From Oreohelix idahoensis (lineage: Eukaryota; Mollusca; Gastropoda; Stylommatophora; Oreohelicidae), in contig JAMPIV010004917.1 in the NCBI GenBank assembly GCA_024509875.1, positions 34,782 to 98,781 of the forward strand: 64,000 nucleotides of DNA, given 5' to 3'. Shown piece by piece: positions 1 to 11,465 of the stretch. The notes under the pieces were generated by a model. The model was not told the DNA's origin. It was given only the letters and a program-made list of their open reading frames with translations, and did not search any database. How positions within the stretch are numbered: the stretch's first letter is position 1; each line of letters starts with the position of its first letter. Position numbers and translations under genes: made by a program.

Positions 1-2845
1 GCATTAATCTGGGTATATTTGACAATGGGCATTTACAATGTATGTATATTTTGTGAACTGAGCATTATACATTATATTTATATTATAATTAAATGTAAAA
101 AATTATGTGCTATATATTTTTTATTCCACTTAAATTTAATTCTTGTTTTTAACCACAACAATGACGTTGTTTTTGACTCGTTACATCAGCTATATATTTC
201 ATGTTATTCTGTTAATGGCTGTCATTTTTGCGATGTGTTTTAAAGTATTCTTTTTAAATTTTAGTCTTAAGCAGATAAACAGCACATTGTTTCTTTTTTG
301 TTGTTGTTATTATAAGATTATAAAATGAGCGATGATGAAGGTATGCTATGTAGTTGTAGCAGCATGACGACACACATGCCACCGTTGAAAAAGTGAAGCC
401 ATGGTTGTAAAGTGCAATCTTTACTATCTTGCAATATAATACATTTATATACTTATTATGTTCGCAAATATTTTGTAAACAAAGTATTTCCTTTTTAAGT
501 GCTTAAGGAGAAGTCATTTTTGAGTTACTTCCCTTGAAATGAGTTCCTTCATCTTCGATCGGACTCCGCGGACGAATTTAGGCCTACTGCGATTTATTCT
601 TTGGCTGGGTAGGAATAGATTGTTCTTGCTTCAGTATATCTATGGCCTGAATTTATACGTAGTGTTTGTATGAGTAGGACGAGTCTGTCTTATATATGGA
701 TATCTTTACATTTCTAAGTCGAACTATGTTGGTTGTCGCTAGAAAAGGTCAAAGGCTATGCAGCGGAAGTATCGCTAGCAAGGGGTGTGATTCATGGCTG
801 TCATCCTGTCGGGATGTCGAATTTTGTTGTAGCCGGCCTATCGCCGAAAAAGTGATCTATAAGTAGATGGGGAAAAGTGATAGTCATTTAGACATGTTGT
901 ATGTACTTTACCCCAGTGTTTATTCTCTTTTTGCCAAGGAATGGCAAAGTTATATTTCGCATAGAAAGGTAAAACCACAATTTATTATGAACTTGGGCTT
1001 CGCCATCGTTGTCGATAAGCAGATGCACAGTGGTACTTTTGAAAAGTAATATTTATTCAAAGGAAGATGACATTCCTATGTATCAGCACTAGATTATATG
1101 ATATTATTCAATTACCTCTATGAGAGAAGCTATGAAGAAATGAGGACATTTAACGATAATGAACCAATTTTGGTCTGTATCCAATAGTGAGTGAAGCTCA
1201 CGAGAGAAGCACAGCCATGTTGAAATCCATATACTTTGTATTTATCGAGTGAGAAAAAGGGATGCCTGTACTATCGCTCGATGAACCAAGAGATCACTGC
1301 TACATGTGAGAACCCATGTCTGGGATTCCTATATCTTTATGGAAAATATATATATTGAACTTTACGTGAAGGGATATTCGCTAGACGAGATTAGGTCTAG
1401 GAGCCTTCCTATATATTGGTTATGGTCTGACGTGCCCAGTCAGTAAAGCCAGATGATTTACATGATGGAACTCTGAATGCTTATTTACGAATGCTCCATT
1501 ATGATATTTGCCAAGCATGAATGCTAACTTAAGATGATATTCCTGTGATCAACATTATACTGTCTATGTCGACATTTGTTCCTGTAACCATACACGTACT
1601 GTCCAAGTGTGCGTCCCATTAAATGTTATAAAAAGACCACCGTAGTTCCAGTACTTCTTGAATTCGAACAGTGTGAGTATGAGTGATGTACTACCAACTT
1701 GTCAACTCTATCGAATCATTCTACCATTCGCGTTCTGACATTCATATACACACTCATTGTCTACACTCACATTCTTGTCGGAGCCTCATCACGTTCCAGG
1801 ACAAGATGACCTGTATGACCAAAACTGTGCTGGGTTTAATGAGTTGACAATCGTTACACTTTACTACACCAGTCCCAACATCTACATTTATCAACTGGTG
1901 GACATTCACGTCATTTAACAAATAAAGCGTGATTCAACAACTAGTAGCCAGTATGAGTTAACAACTACAGAGTTTAACAATGGTATCAGCCGGCTTTTTG
2001 TGAGGAATGGCTGACAGCGAACTGAAGGATTCGAGTTTGTATTAAGTTTAATCCTAGTATGAGCGTGGTTGAAGATGTGCGTGAAGGACTTTGTCGGCAG
2101 AAATATGCAAAGACTTTGGAACTCCACAATCAAAATTCCACGTTGTCAATGCATGCATATGTTCTTGACGAAGGAGAAGTTGTCGACATGGATGCCTAGT
2201 CGCTGACAACTGACAGTTTTCAAAAGTAACAAGTTACAACTAACATTTTATATTTAATTTGAGGAACATTTTGTTAATGTAACTACTGTAAGTATGTTAC
2301 TGTTAAAATATCTCATTTTTAAGAGTTCATATATTGGGGTGTTAATAAAATCATTTTTATATAATTGTGAATTTTTGGTAATAAAAAATAAAATAAAAAT
2401 TAAGAAATAATAAAAATCGGTAGCACACAGCTTATTTGTGCTAAAGCTACACTAAAAGATTGTGTAAGCATCGTCTATCCCGGGGTATTTGAGGCATAAA
2501 ATAATCTGGGTATTTCTGGATTTTTTTTTTAGAAGAAAATCTGGGTTTATCTCTAGAACGTGAGTGGCAACCTTGGTCAGTAGTACGGATAGAGCCATTG
2601 CAACCGGACGTGTTCTAAAATTGTAAAGTGTAGTATCCTGGCGCTCCTCATATTTTAGTTCTCAAAAGTCCCGGCTCCTACGTTGTGATATACAACAGAA
2701 CTCATCAGTGTATTTCATTATTCTTCGAGAAATTTGCAAATGCAAGAAGAAGATATTTTTCTCGTTATGAGAACATCTGTATGAAACAGATTTTCAACTT
2801 GTAGTTAAACAAGTAAGTACAGAACGCACGAAAATTACTTATAAT
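1..2845. other. AT-rich stretch, no gene recognised
   Basis: No reading frame here exceeds about 75 codons with a recognisable protein pattern, and I see no transposon termini, rRNA or tRNA. The short run 'aatctgggtat' at the start of the window recurs near 2506, so both spots may belong to one old repeat, but I could not define its ends. Confidence 0.4.
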
Positions 2846-2849
2846 TCAG

Positions 2850-3072
2850 CTAGAAATCAGAGAATACTATGCTTATGCAAAGAAGCAAATGAAACCAGTA
2901 TCAATAGAAATAAAACCTGTAGAGGATCCTCCACCCAAGGCGCCACATACTAAAGAAACTTCAATTAAGAAAACTGAGGAAAACGCAAATACTGATGAAT
3001 GTTTTAATCCATGTTGGATAGAGATAAAGGAAGGACATTTTATTATGCATGCAGCAGATGTACCATTGAAAA
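2850..3072 (+). other. possible terminal coding exon, unidentified
   Basis: An open frame runs from after a possible splice acceptor (ATTCAG at about 2844-2849) to a TAA at about 3078, giving roughly 75 residues. It is rich in Lys, Glu and Pro, reads like a low-complexity acidic/basic linker, and ends in a Cys-containing segment (ECFNPCW). An AATAAA polyadenylation signal follows at about 3136. I do not recognise the protein and found no upstream exon in the window. A competing frame is also open through part of this stretch, which weakens the case. It could be the last exon of a host gene, a retroposed fragment, or chance. Confidence 0.2.
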
Positions 3073-3544
3073 CTTTGTAACCATTTGACCTTTGAATGTA
3101 CAAATTTTGCCTTGATGTTGAAAAGTTCACTGTTTCAATAAACCTTGAGAATTACATACATCTTTACTGAAGATCATTTACTGTTGGAGAAACTTATATT
3201 GTTGTGGATGTATTGAATATTGAATAATACTTCATCACCACTATCTCTCACATAATAACAACACAAGAGGAACGAACCTACCTGGGTACAAATTGACATA
3301 AGTCAAGGAAACACGGACTTTAAGCCAGTTAATCTTTTACCTGGATAACACAATAAAATATCAATATTACCTGTTCATTTAAAAACTAAACCAAATAATC
3401 TCTTTAACCAACTGCCACATGAGATTATAAATGGTGCCGTCTTCTGCTACAAAAAAATTAGAGGGAACACTGGTTCTGGAGAACAAGGATGATGACAAAT
3501 CCCGCGGATTTTATACTGAGGCTTTTTAATTAATTCATCATCAT

Positions 3545-3995
3545 GTAGCATGTCCTATGCAGAACGTCGCTCTCATCACAGCCCGCCTGAAAGACTCTCG
3601 ATCTCTAGCCAGCCCTCCTGCCTCCTCCATTGTCATGTTCAAGGTGTCTTCAATGTCCTGTGTCCACCGTCGTCTTGGTCAGCCCCTGCCTTGCCTTCCA
3701 GGTACCATACCCTCCATCACTGCTCTCTCCAAGCTACTATGACGTTTAATGTGGCCAAAATATTTCAGTTTCCGGGACATGATATTGTTTATGAGCCTAT
3801 TTTCCTCGACGTTCAGGTCGTGTAGGATGTCTATATTTTTCTTCTTCTTGGTCCAAGATATTCTGAGAATTTTTCTGTAACACTTTGCTTCGAAAGATTC
3901 GATTTTTTTCTTTAATGTTTGTGTAATGGTCCATGATTCACATCCATACGTTGCTACCGGAAAGATGCACGTTCTCAGAAGTTTTACTTTTATTA
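3545..3995 (-). pseudogene. LINE 3' fragment (RT C-terminal region)
   Basis: Read on the minus strand, this encodes the region downstream of the polymerase core of a non-LTR retrotransposon. Recognisable motifs are ATYGCESW, a long basic/aromatic helix ending KLKYFGHI, and a GRQGRG-x-PRRRW basic tail typical of RTE-like LINEs. One in-frame stop (TGA where CGA is expected) interrupts the GRGxPRRRW motif. The 3' end carries an ATG-repeat-like tail. It is a 5'-truncated dead copy. The subfamily differs from the SR2-like copies at 4.0-4.4 and 50.9-52.2 kb. Confidence 0.7.
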
Positions 3996-4009
3996 TTTAA
4001 TTAATTACA

Positions 4010-4435
4010 TCATCATTATCAACACCCTTTAACTAACCAAGCCTTCAGTAAATACATGTCAAGCCTTACTGTTGAATGCCATCATCTCATTTTCTGTCCG
4101 TGTCTTCCTCATTAATTTCCTGTCTGTATCCAGTTCTCTTCTCCGTATGTTTGTGGCCTACTTCTGCCCTCTTACCGTGTAGATTCCAGAGCAAAGACTG
4201 ACTTTTAATGATTTTAACAGGTTTTCTCAACGTGTGTCCTTTCTATCGCCAGAGTCTTTTTCTCATCTCTTATTCTACTGGCACTTGTCTGATTCTTGTC
4301 AATCGTTCCACATTGGTACCTTGTCGCTCAATTTCAATCCTTCTACTGTTCGCAAGCACCCATTTTTGAAAATCTTTTGAGTTTTGGTTATTGTTGTTGT
4401 TTTTAATGTTCTCCATATTTCAGAGGCTTTCTATA
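4010..4435 (-). pseudogene. degraded RTE/SR2-like LINE 3' end
   Basis: The minus strand matches, with many substitutions and frame breaks, the 3' end of the better preserved LINE at 51470-52172. Shared features are a segment beginning SEIWRTLK, the basic stretch preceding the ENLLK/LRKPV region, and a similar 3' untranslated segment ending in a TGATAATGATGA tail. No reading frame survives. This is an old copy of the same family. Confidence 0.6.
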
Positions 4436-4654
4436 TACCTCTATTACAATCGACGAACCGTTCGTCAGAAATTGACCAAATGTCAAAATGCCTCGGCACA
4501 GTGTCAAGTGCGTTAGGACTGTAAATTGCCTAGCGTATAGATTTGTTAGTATGAGAGACGCAGAAATTCTTCCGCTTTTAGAAATTTCATTTATTATCGC
4601 TTTTCGAAGGGATCCCAGAAAATTGTAAGTGATAACGAAATTTCTTTAGAGGTC

Positions 4655-4790
4655 AGGGCCTGAAAAGGGAGCAAAGAACAGTAACGCTGTAACCTACCAT
4701 GCATGTTGTGAAAAGCGACTAAGGAGTGTTGGGCATGAGACTGAGTACCCCCTCATATAGAAATGTTAAGCCCCAAAAAGCTGAAGTTTC
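4655..4790 (+). repeat. RTE LINE 5'-end fragment
   Basis: About 130 bp are very similar to 50946-51060, the 5' end of the internally deleted RTE copy: a shared run of 'gggagcaaagaa', then 'accatgcatgttgt', then 'aaaagcgactaaggag'. Only the 5' end is present, which is unusual because target-primed insertion normally truncates the 5' side. It probably marks an internally deleted or rearranged copy. Confidence 0.55.
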
Positions 4791-5106
4791 TAAACTTGAC
4801 AGAAGCTTGACAACAAGGTACAATCAGTAAAAAATGTATTTATGTTATACATAACGTATTTATGTTATGCATAACGTATTTGTAATGGGAATCGCTGTTT
4901 TCCCATCCATCTTGGCAAGACATTCCATATTTTCAGTTTCTTTCTTCCTGCGTTCGGTCATGTGATTTCCAGCAGATGATTTCCACATTATCTGAAAGTC
5001 AGTGCGGTCAATGCACCTTACCCCCCCCCCCCATTTTTTTCACCTTTCTTTAACTAGTGGGAATTTTGTATTTGTAATATTTTCATGCTACATTTTATTT
5101 AATAAG

Positions 5107-5575
5107 TCTTGTCAAGGATTGGCTCCCCCGTTTTGCAGTAGTGGTCCAACAGTGGCCAAAACTCAAGAGTATCTAAATGGGTCGTCAAAGGTGTCTACCT
5201 TCGCACAAGATTACTCTTGGCAGAGATGTAGATAGAAGAGGAATGACGCTTCTACCTTGAGGGAGCTTTAACAAGATAATTAAAAAGTCACGAACAATGC
5301 TGCTTAGCGCTGAACATTTGTTAACTTTTATATGTCCGTCGCCTTTTGTGAAGGATTTAAGCAATTGTTTTTAATCCGTTCAAGGCCCCAGCTGAGTTAA
5401 TTCTGCGAATGTCCTCTTACAATGGTTAAGCTCTGTTTAGAGGTAAATATATGTCTAGATCTATATGTGTATATTAAATATTCTGGCTCATACGTTTGCT
5501 TTCATACATGTAAGAACAGAATAAACAATAATTCTTTAGTTTTAAAACCACAGGTAACAAATTTAATAATCAATT
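5107..5575 (+). repeat. dispersed repeat family P, partial copy 1
   Basis: This stretch aligns to 28050-28380 and 33212-33680 in the same orientation. Landmarks are 'gtcgccttttgtgaagg', 'ccagctgagttaatt', 'ctgtttagaggtaaatatatg' and 'aacaaatttaataatca'. Copy 1 stops matching after about 5575 and joins a different repeat. No coding capacity is seen. The family may be a non-autonomous transposon; its ends are not clear in this copy. Confidence 0.6.
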
Positions 5576-5905
5576 AGTATAAACAGTTGTTGTGTGGTGA
5601 GTATTGGGGCAACTACGACAGTATTTTTTGCCAGGAATAGCCTATGAGATATTAGGTAGAAGGTCTCTAGAAATTGGCTCGTTAAGAAAGAATAAAGACC
5701 TATTCGAGATAGGGCCAAGAAGACGGGAATGCGAATGCTTTCCACTGGACAGTGTTTTCTAGTTAATTATGGAAAGAGTTCTGTTTCCCGACGACATTAG
5801 CTTCTGCCCTTAGATCCCGTAACAGAAAAAGCCCCCAACCCCATCTGAGTGTAGAAATTTCCCTATATATAAATATGTAATACCGACAGCACGAGTGATA
5901 ACTTT
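5576..5905 (-). repeat. inverted partner of 20780-21090
   Basis: About 320 bp are nearly identical to the reverse complement of 20780-21090, for example 'ccactggacagtgttttctag' here against its complement near 20920. The long open frames on either copy are a by-product of this conservation, not a known protein. The two copies lie outside the inverted arms at 16.7-20.5 kb on the right and just left of element A on the left. Confidence 0.65.
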
Positions 5906-6116
5906 TTCTGTACTATCTACTTCTCTGGTCTCTGCTTTGGGCGGAGGTTATTATTTTTTTTATAGTTAACCAGAACTAACTCATGATTGGTCTTGGTGTT
6001 AACAGTCAGTTAAGTTAATCTCAAAACTAACTAACTGCAAAATCTCTCTACCAAATTTATTATTACCAAGTGACGTTGATCAATCATATTTCCAGTTTAA
6101 GGACTTTCCGGTATAT

Positions 6117-6121
6117 CTTGT
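6117..6121. repeat. target site duplication, left (CTTGT)
   Basis: The five bases CTTGT directly precede the left LTR and recur at 15518-15522 after the right LTR. A 5-bp duplication is typical of LTR retrotransposon integration. Confidence 0.9.
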
Positions 6122-7276
6122 TGTAACTGTACTTTTTCTCTTGTTGAGGTGATCACTGGCCCAAGACAGTATACATGTTGTTAGGTGTGTAGTGCGAGCG
6201 TATGATGAACTGAGTGTGGGTGCGAATGAAGGCGCGAATGTGTTTAGGCTCATATGTATGTAGACCCTGCAACCCATACACTCACATGCAGTAGTCAAGG
6301 ATGCTTGGACACTGCAGGCACGTTTCAAAACATTTATTGACGAGAACACACATGGTATCAACAGGAACAGTCAGTGTAAACAAGGTCATGCTGACCGGAA
6401 ATCGATAGGTATACATTAGGCATTCATCAAGCTGGTAAACATTTGAATATTCGTGCATGGTCAATACAATGTTCTTCAATAAGGACAGTTCGTGGCGTCG
6501 CCCTGGGATTACTGACTAAACGCGTCAGATACCTTAATCACTTTGACACATAGGTGCAACTTGGCATTCCGCGCCAATTGCACATTATCAGGCTGTAGTA
6601 TAATAGCCGAAAACACAGGCCTCGTTCTGACGTCGGCTGTGTACTTCTGATAAGCAGGTTACCATCAACCCTGCAGTAATGCTTATTGTAGACATAAATA
6701 TGCCGCCAATCTGCGGCTCCCACAATATATCTTCGTCACTGGATTTCTGGATGGTATGAAGACTAATAGTCTTGGATGGCTACCTTGAGCACAAAATATA
6801 AGTTCTGAAATGGAGGACCGGTGAGCTGCAGTTCACAGACTAGGCAATCTTCTAACATGTTCTGCTACCGAAAGCATAGTAATGGAAAAAGTCGGTATTA
6901 CCTGTAACCGAGTCCACAGAACTTAACAAGGAACTCTGCTGTCATTCCAACGCACAGAGATTCACTGGGGAAAACTGCCAGTGCAGTCACTTCGAAGATT
7001 CTCCCCGAAAAACACAATGGACTCTCGTCCCTTCAGAAACCAGGACACTTCCCGGCTTGCCGGAAGTCTAACTCAACTACCGCTTTAAAAAACCTGCCCG
7101 TGGGCATACGCCCGAACTGTCTACCTTTGACCCTAAAGGTCAAAAACAATGAATGAATAAACAAGGGAAGACAACCCCTAATCAACCTGACATCGCAGGT
7201 AAAGACACAATTATTCTTATGATAAAAACATAAGCAAATAACTTGACAGATGACTCCGTCAAAAATGACAGCAACA
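6122..7276 (-). repeat. element A 3' LTR
   Basis: It is 1155 bp long, begins TGTAAC and ends GCAACA on the plus strand, and is colinear with 14363-15517. Scattered substitutions include several near the inner end (about 7085-7105). On the element's strand a polyadenylation signal AATAAA sits at 6333-6338, about 210 bp from the outer end, consistent with a U3-R-U5 arrangement with a short R-U5 side. The start of R cannot be placed from sequence alone. Confidence 0.95.
6333..6338 (-). promoter_or_regulatory. LTR polyadenylation signal AATAAA
   Basis: AATAAA on the minus strand lies in the part of the 3' LTR expected to hold R/U5. The same hexamer is at 14574-14579 in the other LTR. Its use is inferred from position. 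Confidence 0.5.
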
Positions 7277-7296
7277 TATTACTACCACCCCCCTGT
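7277..7296 (-). promoter_or_regulatory. polypurine tract of element A
   Basis: Read on the minus strand, the bases abutting the 3' LTR are purine-rich (ACAGGGGGGTGGTAGTAATA). This is the expected site of plus-strand DNA priming in reverse transcription. The core is the six-G run. Confidence 0.75.
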
Positions 7297-7735
7297 AAAA
7301 AAAAATGAAAATTTTTTTTTAATATGTCCATGAGCAAGATTGCACAAGTATCACTTATGTGCTCATGAAAAAATGAACCTAATATCAGTTACAATAGACG
7401 CATAAACAAAGCGTCCGAAGAGGATACAAATCATCTCCCAACATAGGAGAAAATATCTCCTTTAAGCCAAACAAACTAAGGGGGTACCATTAAAGAAACC
7501 TAAGTTGCTGGCAATACCAATCATATATCAATCATTACTAAATACTATAATTATAGCAATATACAAATGTCATGAATTACAATGCTATATTAGCAACGTA
7601 TCACTGATGGATGGACAAAATAAAAATTTTTAAATTATCTAAACATCATCCAAATACATTTGTATTACAACATATTAGGATATTAAGGACAGACCTAAGT
7701 CTGAAAGTGTATCAGGAAAAACTAGGACACAAGAT
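7297..7735 (-). other. element A 3' untranslated region
   Basis: About 440 bp lie between the RNase H stop and the polypurine tract. The stretch is AT-rich with no open frame and no envelope-like gene. Several A/T homopolymers are present. Confidence 0.7.
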
Positions 7736-8212
7736 TTAACTGGAATCATGTGGGCATCTGGACAATATGTCCGCCATCACATTATCCGAACCACGGATAG
7801 CTCGCACCGTGAAATGGAAAGGCTGAAGAGCAATAGCATAACGAGTAGATCTCGAGCTCTTCAAATCCTTACTTTGCATAGCCGTAAAAGCTTTTTGGTC
7901 AGTTTCCATAAAGAAATGCGCGCCCAGAAGGAACCTTTGTAGCTTAAGAATGGACCAAACCATAGCCAACAATTCACGGTCTAAAACCGAGTAATTCCTT
8001 TCTGCCGCATTTAGCTTCCTAGAAATATACATTACAGGATGCAGAGTTCCTGAATATTCCTGCATTAGCGCCGCTCCAATCCCAGTGGAAGAGGCATCAC
8101 TACGAAGAACAAAAGTCTTATCAATCGTTGGTAGTCTTAAGATAGGATGAGATGAGAACAAATTCTTAACCTGATCCAATGAAGATTGGCATTCCTGGGA
8201 CCAACGCACCAT
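7736..8212 (-). CDS. pol: element A pol, RNase H part (frameshifted from RT)
   Basis: This is the RNase H domain of the polyprotein, which removes template RNA during reverse transcription. The catalytic acidic residues are visible in LRSDASSTGIGAAL, DRELLAMVW, METDQKAF and SDNVMADILSR, in the usual D-E-D-D pattern, and the domain length is normal. It ends the coding region, so no domain follows it. The frame differs from the RT frame because of one extra base in an A7 run (plus-strand T7 at 8225-8231). The ATG at 8212 is internal and unlikely to be a real start; the domain is expected to be made as part of a Gag-Pol or Pol product. Apart from the indel it looks intact. Confidence 0.9.
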   Translation of the reverse strand: MVRWSQECQSSLDQVKNLFSSHPILRLPTIDKTFVLRSDASSTGIGAALMQEYSGTLHPVMYISRKLNAAERNYSVLDRELLAMVWSILKLQRFLLGAHFFMETDQKAFTAMQSKDLKSSRSTRYAIALQPFHFTVRAIRGSDNVMADILSRCPHDSS

Positions 8213-8213
8213 A

Positions 8214-11200
8214 TTAGGAGAACCTTTTTTTCAATAACGATGAAAGTGGTGCCATAATGGAGGACAGATTCTCAATGAATCTTCCATAGAATTGTATCAA
8301 TCCCAAGAGACTACGCACTTGCTTTTTTGTCTTCGGAACCGAGATATTTAATATCTTCGAAATGTTTTGGTCCTCTGTCTTCAACAGACCATGACCAACT
8401 CGATGACCTAGGAAGGAAATTTCACTAAACCCAACAAAAGCTTTAGAGGGTTTTGCAGTCAAACTATGCTCACGTAGAGTAGATAGCAATTCCTTTAGAC
8501 CCAAATAGTGTTCTTCCCAAGTATCGCTGAAAAGACAGATGTCGTCTAAATATGCGATGACATCTGCACGATCTGATAGAATTCGTCGCATCATGCGCAC
8601 GAAAGTCGCTGGGGTGTTCATAAGCCCGAAAGGCATAAAATTCCATTGAAACAGACCCCTAGGTGTCGAAAAAGCAGTGAGAGGTTTGGCGTGTTCCGTC
8701 AGTGGGACTTGCCAATAACCTTTCGACAAGTCTAGTTTAGTAAAGAATTTAGCTTTAGAAAGTCTAATAAGTAGATCATCTAATAATGGCATAGGTTCAG
8801 CATCGAACTTCGTAACTTGATTTAATTTGCGATAGTCAACGCAAAGACGTATGTTATTGTCTTTCTTTCGAACAATAACTATCGACGAAGAATAAGCTGA
8901 AGTGGATGGTTCAATTATTTGCAGTTGAATCATTTCATCCAATTCTTTCTCGACTTGTGCTTGAAAATGAATAGGTATTGGGTATGGTCTTACTCTGATC
9001 GGATTACGATCAGTAAGTATGATGTCATGTTCTATGACATCTGTGTGTCCAGGAATGTCGGTAAGGACATCCTGATATGATTGTAGCGTAGAGGATACTT
9101 GACGTTGCTCCTCAAAAGACAAGTTCGAAGAGATTGTAACGTCCCTCCACGATTCCGTTGAATTCAGTGGAATCGCAGGAAGAGGTAAGTTAACGTCAGA
9201 AAAAATAGTTTCCTCATCCTGTATAACGGACAGGGATGAGATGTGACCATGTTGGACTGGAGAGTCGTCCGTCACCTGGAAAATAGGCTGCAAATAGTCT
9301 GGACGTTCAATAAACTCTGTTAGCATATTTATATGGAAGGTTTTATGCTTTCCATCCACATCAACGATGTAGTCGACATCGGAAATTTTGGAGACTATAG
9401 TGTATGGACCTTTCCATGAAATGAGAAGTCTATTCTCTCTTGAGGGAAGTAAGACATATGCTTTGTCTCCAGGACAAAGTTGACGTAGGCGTCTTTTCTT
9501 GTTAGCAAATCGCCTAGCTTTTTCTTTCGCAAATTCGGAAGATGAAGTTGCTAACCTGCACGATTCGATAATCTTTTCTCTAAGAGAAATTACATATTCA
9601 TATGACGATTGTGTATCATCGTCAATATTATCAGAAGTTATCAAATCGTGTAACAAGGACATCGGACCGCGCGGTTGCGCACCAAAGACAAGTTCGAAAG
9701 GAGAAAACCCTGTATGCTCGTTGGGAACTTCTCTATAGGCAAAGAGGACTGCAGGTAAAACCCTGTCCCAATCCTCCGGATGATCCTCCGTTATCTTGCC
9801 AAGTAAGTTCTTTAGTGTCCTGTTAAGACGTTCTACCAATCCATTGGACATTGGATGATAAATACTACTGAGAGACCTTTTAATGTCTAGCGTAGCCATT
9901 ACCTGAGACATAACGTCCGAAATTAACTGAGTGCCGTGGTCCGACAGTATTTCTCCGGGGAATCTCAGACGAGAAAATATGAGCCAAAGAGCATCAGCGA
10001 TATCGACAGTTGATATGCTCTTCAGAGGAATAGCCTCTGGCCAACGCGTGCACATGTCCACGCAAGTGAGGATAAATTGGTGTCCTCTGGCTGACTTAAT
10101 TTTGAACGGACCAATGATGTCTATAGCCATTTTCTGAAACGGCCGAATCGGAATATCTGCAGCCTGAATAGGAGCAGCATGTCTCGGACCTCTAGACTTG
10201 ACCTCTTGACAAATTTTGCAAGATCGGCAATAAATTCGTATGTCTTTATTAACAAATGGCCAAAAGAAAGACGCAAGGACTCTAGTTTTAGTTCTGGAAA
10301 AACCCATATGTCCAGCACACTGAGAATCGTGTGCATGCTGAAGAATTAAGGCTCTCATACACTTAGGCACAAGAATTTGCGAGTGCATAGACTTGTCCGA
10401 GTGTTGTACCATCCGTACCAATATACCATTCTTCATAGTAATATACGATTTGTGATTCGTATTTTGATTGGGATCCCCTTTCTTTGCAAGAAGGAAGAAT
10501 TTCTTCAAAGAAGGATCCTCTTCTTGACGTTTAACAAACGAGTCATGGGAAATCACCAAGTGCTCGTCTTGGCTATCAACTTCATTACTATTATCCGATG
10601 AAGTTGGGGGATTAAGAGCTTGAGCTCTTGTCACCACTGCATTGACCGTTTGAATGTTTTTTTCCTCCCAACTAGAAATTTGTTGCGGGGTGCATTCCTT
10701 AACCCCATGAATACGACCGATTATAAGATCCGCAATAGGATTAGGAAGAAGACATGCATGGACATCTCCTGTGAAGAAGGGAGTGTCAATCCTAATAATA
10801 GCAGTAGGATAACTTTCCATAGTACCACCAAATGTAACACATTTGATTGTTTTTCCAGTGGCACAGCAAGGATCTATCAGAGATTCCCTAACCCCGACGG
10901 TAGTACATCCCGAATCGAAAAGTACTGAGACTAGCCTATCATTTATTAGACCTTTATGTGAGATGAGAGATCCTCTCCCATCATGCGCAACTGTAGCAGG
11001 TAGAGCAGGAAGAGGGTGACCACAACTTAGAGTAGATACAGTCGATGAGTCGAACAATGTTAAGCATTGGGGGCATTCAGTTGCTCTCCCAAAATCGAAA
11101 GCACAACCAGTGATAGCCCTAGAGTTACCACTATCATTTACTGTATTACAGGCTCCATCAAACTCTTGTTGTGCAGAGTTTGCCTGTTGGAAAGGTCTTT

Positions 11201-11465
11201 TTTTGTTAAACCTAGGTCTGCCTCGATTATCATTTCCCCTGTAATTATTTCGACTATCATTTCCCCTGTGATTGTTATCATATTGCCTATTGTAATCATC
11301 ATTCCGGTTTGAATCCCGGTTTCTAAATTCACCATCGTCATAATCTTGACGTCGAGAATGATTACCTCGAAAGTTCGAATAGTTATTATTTGGATAGCCT
11401 TTGCGAAAGTGTCTCAAATTATTACCACTAAAATTACGAGAACTACCATCTTGTCTCCAATTCAT
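8214..11465 (-). CDS. pol: element A pol: nucleocapsid-like tail, protease, integrase, RT
   Basis: A 1083-residue frame has no internal stop. Residues 1-110 are Asn/Arg/Gly-rich and look like the RNA-binding end of Gag. Residues 131-150 hold C-x2-C-x13-C-x-H in place of the usual CCHC knuckle. The protease motif FDSG is at 183-186. Integrase has a His/Cys zinc-binding segment (about 376-420), the catalytic residues D449, D509 and E545 (DD35E), and a GPY/F module around WKGPYTIV (684-691). Reverse transcriptase spans about 815-1080 with RLCVDYRKLN, LDLSKGYWQ, MPFGL, YLDD (972-975) and FLGH. Integrase upstream of a gypsy-like RT is the Gmr1-type order. The ATG at 11465 is probably internal: the frame stays open upstream to an A8 run (11556-11563) where it departs from Gag by one base. 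A Ty1/copia assignment is unlikely given the GPY/F module and YLDD context. Confidence 0.95.
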   Translation of the reverse strand: MNWRQDGSSRNFSGNNLRHFRKGYPNNNYSNFRGNHSRRQDYDDGEFRNRDSNRNDDYNRQYDNNHRGNDSRNNYRGNDNRGRPRFNKKRPFQQANSAQQEFDGACNTVNDSGNSRAITGCAFDFGRATECPQCLTLFDSSTVSTLSCGHPLPALPATVAHDGRGSLISHKGLINDRLVSVLFDSGCTTVGVRESLIDPCCATGKTIKCVTFGGTMESYPTAIIRIDTPFFTGDVHACLLPNPIADLIIGRIHGVKECTPQQISSWEEKNIQTVNAVVTRAQALNPPTSSDNSNEVDSQDEHLVISHDSFVKRQEEDPSLKKFFLLAKKGDPNQNTNHKSYITMKNGILVRMVQHSDKSMHSQILVPKCMRALILQHAHDSQCAGHMGFSRTKTRVLASFFWPFVNKDIRIYCRSCKICQEVKSRGPRHAAPIQAADIPIRPFQKMAIDIIGPFKIKSARGHQFILTCVDMCTRWPEAIPLKSISTVDIADALWLIFSRLRFPGEILSDHGTQLISDVMSQVMATLDIKRSLSSIYHPMSNGLVERLNRTLKNLLGKITEDHPEDWDRVLPAVLFAYREVPNEHTGFSPFELVFGAQPRGPMSLLHDLITSDNIDDDTQSSYEYVISLREKIIESCRLATSSSEFAKEKARRFANKKRRLRQLCPGDKAYVLLPSRENRLLISWKGPYTIVSKISDVDYIVDVDGKHKTFHINMLTEFIERPDYLQPIFQVTDDSPVQHGHISSLSVIQDEETIFSDVNLPLPAIPLNSTESWRDVTISSNLSFEEQRQVSSTLQSYQDVLTDIPGHTDVIEHDIILTDRNPIRVRPYPIPIHFQAQVEKELDEMIQLQIIEPSTSAYSSSIVIVRKKDNNIRLCVDYRKLNQVTKFDAEPMPLLDDLLIRLSKAKFFTKLDLSKGYWQVPLTEHAKPLTAFSTPRGLFQWNFMPFGLMNTPATFVRMMRRILSDRADVIAYLDDICLFSDTWEEHYLGLKELLSTLREHSLTAKPSKAFVGFSEISFLGHRVGHGLLKTEDQNISKILNISVPKTKKQVRSLLGLIQFYGRFIENLSSIMAPLSSLLKKRFS

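Noticed and set aside
867..1049. Short 60-residue gene
   Set aside because: No motif, no splice or polyadenylation context, and a length expected by chance in AT-rich DNA.
7297..7735. Envelope gene in element A
   Set aside because: The space between RNase H and the polypurine tract is only about 440 bp and has no open frame, signal peptide or membrane segment.
8214..11465. Ty1/copia element on the basis of integrase-before-RT order
   Set aside because: The integrase has a GPY/F module and the RT carries gypsy-type motifs (LDLSKGYWQ, MPFGL, YLDD, FLGH); Gmr1-type fits both order and sequence.
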